Below, piece after piece: positions 5,922 through 10,154 of a DNA stretch of 10,154 nucleotides. The stretch spans positions 1 to 10,154 of the forward strand of contig CALAZP010000313.1 of the NCBI GenBank assembly GCA_937926355.1, in the 5' to 3' direction. The position numbers and the translations under genes were made by a program. This DNA comes from an uncultured Saprospirales bacterium. GTDB lineage: Bacteria; Bacteroidota; Bacteroidia; Chitinophagales; Saprospiraceae. The notes beneath the pieces were generated by a model. It did no database searches and was not told the origin of the DNA. It saw only the letters and a list, made by a program, of their open reading frames with translations. Position 1 is the stretch's first letter. Each line of letters starts with the position of its first letter.

Positions 5922-7736
5922 TTATTTTTTGAAAAACATTCCAGAACCGACGTACTTCCAATTGGGGTTCCAAACATGCAAAGTGGATTGGTCATCTCCG
6001 AGGTCAACGTCCTTCACTCCAAGGTTGATTCTTAATGATTTCCAATTTTCACCTTGTTTTTCCTTGATATATTCTATGGGAACAGCTGCTTCTAAAAAAT
6101 ACCCAGAATCATTCAACTGACAAGCAACCTTTGTACCTGCTGCCATTCGATTATCAAAATACGTTCGGAATCCCCCTCCTTGTTCATTTGGTGAAATGGC
6201 TAAAATAGATGATCCGCGATAATATCCAGATCCATCTTGCATGGCACTCTTAGGCAGCGGATCTGCATTCACTACAAAAATTATATTATCGTTTTGCCAA
6301 CTTGATTTTTCTGGATCTAAGACCAAATCATCGTCTGTGATTTGGGCAGCGATATATAAGTACGAAGTGTCGTAGGAAACAGCAAACTCACCATAGAGAT
6401 CACCTCGTTCTGTTCCTGAAAAATTCAAAGGCAGAGAAGACCATTCCTCCATAACCCCATCAATTGTAATATTTTTTTCTTGGAACTTGAGTTCATAGGC
6501 AGTTTCCCGACCTATAGAATAATGGAATGGCACCCCTACTTTAGGCAAAATTTCGGATTCGTAACTCACTTTAATATTCAAATCAACAGGGTCGTTTTCT
6601 TTAGAACGCTCCGTTCTAGGCAAGACGGAAAGTGCTATTTCCTCCACGGAATTTGGACCTACTATTATCTCATTCTTTTCCAAAACCGATTGATAGGACC
6701 AACTGAATTTGGTATTTAAAGACACTTTTAACGGAACATCAAAATCATTAGTTAATTTTATTTTACTAAAGCTTTCCGCACCATATATAGGACTTATTTC
6801 GATGGGAGCAGCATAAGTAAGTCGGTCTATAGCGGCTTTGGTTGGCGCAGTCATTACATTTTCATCCCATATCCCCTCCAATTGTAAGTTTGCCATAATA
6901 GGTCCTTCATCAGTCATAGTAACCCAGACCACGTGATCAAATTCTCCAAACTCTGGTCCTCTTAATGGACTACCACCACCCGTAGTCGCTAACATAAAAT
7001 AATTGGCGTTATTGCGTTCAAATTTTTGGTAGTTGTGACGGTGCCCTGCAAAAACAGTATGTTTTCTTCCCGACAATAGTTTTTCAACATCCATCCACCT
7101 TTCTGGGTCGACTTCCTGCACCCACAAAGGTTGATGCATAAACACCAAGGTCCATCTCACCTCTTGGTGCTCTTCCAAAACTGTCTTTATCCATTCATAT
7201 TGAGGAGTAGTAATAGATCCTCTTCCGGCTCCTCTATATTGATCCTCAGAATTTAAAGCTAAAAAAAGTACCTCCTTATAAATAAAGTAATAATGAGTAA
7301 GTCCTAAGCGGTCTTTCCAAACTTGCTCCATCACCTTATTGGTAATGTCGTGGTTTCCCGGCACATAAAAAAAAGGCATATCAAGAGCTTCCACAAAACC
7401 GTCAAATTCATTCCATTCCCGCTCTAATACTGTTAAATCCTCCGTATAACCTTCAATCAAATCTCCCACACTTAAAACGAATTCTGGCTGTAATAAATTT
7501 AATTTCTTTACTCCAGTTTCAAATACTCCGGGTCGATGTCCACCAGTTCTGTCGGTTACAATGGCAAACTGAAAATTGTCTGCTTGGTTATTCAACTCCA
7601 AGTGGGTCCAAGGCCCCTCTCCATTTTCAAGTGCTAAAATTTGAAGCTGACCATCATTGGCCGTTTTTATCTGCTGAGCTTGTAGGTCATAAAAACCAAA
7701 AATGCAAAACAATAAAACAATCAAAATATTTTTCAT
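5922..7736 (-). CDS. Secreted calcineurin-like metallophosphoesterase with C-terminal CBM9-like domain
   Basis: The 604-residue product has a Sec signal peptide (residues 1-20, ending LQA-QQ). The metallophosphoesterase domain (about 50-280) shows D62 in TDRTGG, GDLIE at 91-95, GNHD at 127-130, H201 in MHQPLW, and GHRHNY at 231-236, so the two-metal site is nearly complete. The first motif reads D-R-T instead of the usual D-x-H, with H67 nearby as a possible substitute ligand. The middle (about 300-405) is beta-rich. The last ~195 residues, from YELKFQEKNITIDGVMEEW, resemble the CBM9/DOMON-like sugar-binding fold, with YDTSYLYIAAQITDDDL and WQNDNIIFVV. It probably works in the periplasm or on the surface on a phosphoester, perhaps linked to glycans; the substrate is unknown. 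Divergent from the large ThuA/sugar dehydrogenase gene, with 280 bp between them. Confidence 0.88.
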   Translation of the reverse strand: MKNILIVLLFCIFGFYDLQAQQIKTANDGQLQILALENGEGPWTHLELNNQADNFQFAIVTDRTGGHRPGVFETGVKKLNLLQPEFVLSVGDLIEGYTEDLTVLEREWNEFDGFVEALDMPFFYVPGNHDITNKVMEQVWKDRLGLTHYYFIYKEVLFLALNSEDQYRGAGRGSITTPQYEWIKTVLEEHQEVRWTLVFMHQPLWVQEVDPERWMDVEKLLSGRKHTVFAGHRHNYQKFERNNANYFMLATTGGGSPLRGPEFGEFDHVVWVTMTDEGPIMANLQLEGIWDENVMTAPTKAAIDRLTYAAPIEISPIYGAESFSKIKLTNDFDVPLKVSLNTKFSWSYQSVLEKNEIIVGPNSVEEIALSVLPRTERSKENDPVDLNIKVSYESEILPKVGVPFHYSIGRETAYELKFQEKNITIDGVMEEWSSLPLNFSGTERGDLYGEFAVSYDTSYLYIAAQITDDDLVLDPEKSSWQNDNIIFVVNADPLPKSAMQDGSGYYRGSSILAISPNEQGGGFRTYFDNRMAAGTKVACQLNDSGYFLEAAVPIEYIKEKQGENWKSLRINLGVKDVDLGDDQSTLHVWNPNWKYVGSGMFFKK

Positions 7737-7740
7737 AATA

Positions 7741-7759
7741 CGGTAAAATTATTCTACCG
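7741..7759 (-). promoter_or_regulatory. 19-bp near-palindrome immediately before the phosphoesterase start
   Basis: CGGTAAAATTATTCTACCG is an odd palindrome with arms CGGTA/TACCG and only one mismatched pair in nine; that pair is G-U in the minus-strand transcript. It ends 4 bp before the ATG at 7736. In RNA it can fold into an 8-bp stem with a 3-nt loop beside the start codon. As DNA it has the size of a typical dimer-binding operator. On the minus strand TATTTTTC, one base off the -7 consensus, lies directly upstream of it. Confidence 0.4.
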
Positions 7760-8016
7760 AAAAATAAATAAACCCACGATGATTTATTCTTCAGTGAAAT
7801 AAAATTATTGTTAAATCTTCTGGCCCTTAATATTCTTAGCTCGAATGTTTTGAAACAAAAAATTTATTCAACAAGCTGACCTTTTCCTATAAAACAAATT
7901 TTTTTTAAGTAAAAGTCAACTAAGTGCGCAGTTAATTTTCCATATAAACCCTTATTTAATTCAAAAAGAATCTTAACTTAAATCGTTGTAATTAACTGTA
8001 AGCTTTAAATCAAAAA

Positions 8017-10154
8017 ATGAACGCTATTAGTAAGTATTTTTCCATTTGTTGGCTCTTCTTGCTCTTTGCATGCGAACCTACAAGTACCAAAGTTTTGGTG
8101 ATAACATCAGACCATTCGTTATCATTGGATGCTCTCCTAACATACACTAAAGGGGATAAGGTGCAGATTCATTTAAAGGACTCTACACCATTAGAAGAAA
8201 CTGAAGTCAAAAGCTATAATGCCATCCTATTCTATGGTAATCCAAATGAGGTCATAGACTTCCAAGAAAAAGCCATTATCAAAAGATATTCAGAATCCGG
8301 TGGCTTTATAATTGGCCATGACCTAAAACCGATCAATGAATACACCTCTCGATGGTATATGGATTTAATAGACACCATATATAATGATAATCATTCCATT
8401 TCCTATCTCCTAGAACAATTACCCCATCTTCCCTTACCTAAATACCAAAAAGCACGTACTCCTCTCGTGCCTGAGGAAAATAGGTTTAGCAAACAAGTTT
8501 TGGATTTCAACCTCGATGAACCTATGGAACTTGATGAAATCCCTGGAAAGGGCATACTGTTCGTTGAAAGACGTGGGGCGATCAAATTTTATGACTTTCA
8601 ATCTCAAACCACTCAAATTCTAGACACCCTTGCAGTAGCTTATAAAAATGAGGACGGTTTACTGGGCCTGGCAGTTGATCCGCATTTTTCCGACAATCAA
8701 TGGATTTATCTTTTTTATTCTCCACCTACTGATGAGCCGATTCAGCGGATTTCCCGATTCACGCTCAAAGCAGATAATACGACCCTAACCGATGAGCATA
8801 TTTTACTTGAATTTCCCCTTATTCGCCAATGCTGCCACTCAGGCGGTGCTCTCCAGTTTGGTCCCGATGGACTGCTTTATATCGGCACAGGTGACAATAC
8901 CAATCCTTTTGAATCCAATGGATTCGCACCCATTGACGAAAGACCAGGTCGCACTCTTTGGGATGCACAAAAATCAGCAGCTAATGCCAACGATTTAAGA
9001 GGAAAAATTCTCAGAATCAAACCTGAACCCAATGGCACATACTCCATACCAGAAGGAAACCTTTTTCCCGAAGGGACTCCTCTAACCAGACCAGAAATTT
9101 ATGTGATGGGTTGCCGCAATCCCTTTCGTCTGGATTTAGACCCCTTAACGGGCTACCTCTATTGGGGAGACGTTGGACCCGATTCAGGTCAATCAGATTC
9201 TACGCGTGGCCCTAAAGGTATGGGCGAATTCAATCAAGCGCGCACTGCGGGTTTTTGGGGTTGGCCCTATACCCGAGGCAACAATCAGCCCTACCGCGAT
9301 TACGATTTTTCAAAAAAGTCCTCAGGTCCGGCTTTCGATCCTCAACACATCATCAATAATTCACCGAATAACACCGGCATCCAAGAACTTCCGCCTGTTC
9401 AATCTTCCTTTATTTGGTACTCATACGACACGTCCGAGGAATTCCCTTGGTTAAACAAAGGCGGCGTCAATCCTATGGGAGGACCAGTTTTTAGAAAAAA
9501 AGTGCACGGCAACCATTTTCCAGACTATTTTGAAGGCAAACTGTTCCTTTACGAATGGATGCGCGACTGGATTTATGTGGTTGCTATGGATGAAAATGGC
9601 GATTATATCCAAGCAGATCCCTTTATGCCCAATACCGAATTTTCTCATCCCATGGATATGATCTTTGGAACGGACGGCCATTTGTATCTCTTGGAATACG
9701 GACAAAAATGGAATGCGAAAAATTTAGATGCACGACTAAGTAGGATTGATTACAATCCCGGTAATAGAACGCCTACGGCAAAAATTACCGCCTCTGCTGT
9801 AGTCGGAGCGACTCCCTTAACTGTTGATTTCTCTGGCCAATCTTCGATGGACTTTGATGGGGATCCTCTGCAATTCAGTTGGAATATTCCCGAACTGGAC
9901 TTCCAATCCAAAGGAATGGATCTTCAATATACCTTCGAAAAACCCGGTCACTACTTAGTGGAGCTGACCGCTAAAGATGCTGAAGGCAATCAACACCAAA
10001 CCGTTCAGAAAATAACTGCAGGCAATGAACCTCCACAGCTGCATATTATCACCCAGAGTCAAGATTTTGTCTATTGGAAGGAGCGAAAAATAGATTACGA
10101 AGTCGTAGTTCAAGACCTAGAAGATGGAACTACTCATGGTAAAGGAGAAATTGA
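8017..10154 (+). CDS. Lipoprotein: reduced ThuA-like domain, PQQ-dependent soluble sugar dehydrogenase domain, PKD domain (3' end outside window)
   Basis: The frame is open from ATG 8017 through the window edge (712 codons) with no stop. Residues 1-19 are a lipoprotein signal (LLFA-C19), so it is membrane-anchored outside the cytoplasm. Residues 25-130 resemble a ThuA (trehalose-utilisation) domain but are much shorter than usual: KVLVITS, then YNAILFYG (68-74), then YSESGGFIIGHD (91-102). Residues about 150-580 are a soluble glucose/sorbosone dehydrogenase beta-propeller, with EDGLLGLAVDP (212-222), CCHSGGALQFGPDG with H274 as the likely catalytic histidine, TGDN, ANDLRGKILRI (324-334) and GCRNPFRLD (365-373). 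A PKD fold follows (about 585-668; SSMDFDGDPLQFSWN), and the next immunoglobulin-like segment begins EPPQLHI. Related Cytophagales proteins continue with a cytochrome c and often a carbohydrate-binding domain, probably past the window. Likely role: PQQ-linked oxidation of sugars or polysaccharide ends at the cell surface. I see no clear promoter box in the 280 bp before it. Confidence 0.9.
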   Translation, partial: MNAISKYFSICWLFLLFACEPTSTKVLVITSDHSLSLDALLTYTKGDKVQIHLKDSTPLEETEVKSYNAILFYGNPNEVIDFQEKAIIKRYSESGGFIIGHDLKPINEYTSRWYMDLIDTIYNDNHSISYLLEQLPHLPLPKYQKARTPLVPEENRFSKQVLDFNLDEPMELDEIPGKGILFVERRGAIKFYDFQSQTTQILDTLAVAYKNEDGLLGLAVDPHFSDNQWIYLFYSPPTDEPIQRISRFTLKADNTTLTDEHILLEFPLIRQCCHSGGALQFGPDGLLYIGTGDNTNPFESNGFAPIDERPGRTLWDAQKSAANANDLRGKILRIKPEPNGTYSIPEGNLFPEGTPLTRPEIYVMGCRNPFRLDLDPLTGYLYWGDVGPDSGQSDSTRGPKGMGEFNQARTAGFWGWPYTRGNNQPYRDYDFSKKSSGPAFDPQHIINNSPNNTGIQELPPVQSSFIWYSYDTSEEFPWLNKGGVNPMGGPVFRKKVHGNHFPDYFEGKLFLYEWMRDWIYVVAMDENGDYIQADPFMPNTEFSHPMDMIFGTDGHLYLLEYGQKWNAKNLDARLSRIDYNPGNRTPTAKITASAVVGATPLTVDFSGQSSMDFDGDPLQFSWNIPELDFQSKGMDLQYTFEKPGHYLVELTAKDAEGNQHQTVQKITAGNEPPQLHIITQSQDFVYWKERKIDYEVVVQDLEDGTTHGKGEI

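Noticed and set aside
7760..8016. Poly-T run and repeats before the sugar dehydrogenase gene as a terminator or RNA gene
   Set aside because: The T-run near 7900 has no GC-rich stem before it, and no -7 consensus or conserved RNA fold could be recognised.
9173..9454. 93-codon plus-strand ORF within the sugar dehydrogenase gene
   Set aside because: It is out of frame with a continuous conserved beta-propeller sequence, and its translation has no family signature.
9451..9705. 84-codon minus-strand ORF in the sugar dehydrogenase gene
   Set aside because: It is antisense to conserved coding sequence, with no start context or recognisable product.

Overview
The window looks like chromosomal DNA of a Bacteroidota member, most likely a Cytophagales/Cyclobacteriaceae-type marine or soil bacterium. 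The reasons are AT-rich intergenic DNA, a lack of Shine-Dalgarno sequences at most starts, matches to the Bacteroidota -7 promoter box (TAnnTTTG), and a gene set typical of that group: a ThuA/PQQ sugar dehydrogenase/PKD lipoprotein, a DUF1835 protein, and an ArsM next to an ArsC-like phosphatase. This placement comes from protein recognition, not from a search.

Left part (1-2400). The 5' part of a calcium-transporter-like P-type ATPase runs leftward off the window. It appears to lack about 30 codons in frame across the second membrane helix. Divergent from it, after 71 bp, is a rightward arsenic pair: arsenite methyltransferase ArsM, then an ArsC-like low-molecular-weight phosphatase with the full redox cysteine set. 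The phosphatase gene overlaps by 21 bp, tail to tail, with a leftward DUF2200 gene.

Middle (2400-5240). A leftward pair holds a lipoprotein ModA (molybdate-binding) gene whose stop overlaps the start of a DUF1835 gene (ATGA). No modB or modC is adjacent. The modA start region carries a -7 box inside a perfect 8-bp inverted repeat. A 485-bp gap follows. It contains the C-terminal remnant of a LuxR-type helix-turn-helix regulator (leftward) and a likely promoter for a rightward VOC/glyoxalase-fold gene.

Right part (5240-10154). Two leftward genes encode a YdeI/OmdA-type protein with a DUF1801-like domain and a secreted calcineurin-like phosphoesterase with a C-terminal CBM9-like domain. The phosphoesterase start is preceded by a 19-bp near-palindrome. 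Divergent from it is a large rightward lipoprotein gene, cut by the window edge, that joins a shortened ThuA-like domain, a soluble PQQ glucose/sorbosone dehydrogenase domain and a PKD domain. The last two genes fit cell-surface or periplasmic carbohydrate work.

I see no phage, CRISPR, transposon, tRNA or rRNA, and no convincing new multi-gene system. The points most worth checking are the ATPase internal deletion, the modA operator-like repeat with its DUF1835 coupling, the regulator remnant, the palindrome before the phosphoesterase, and the reduced ThuA domain.
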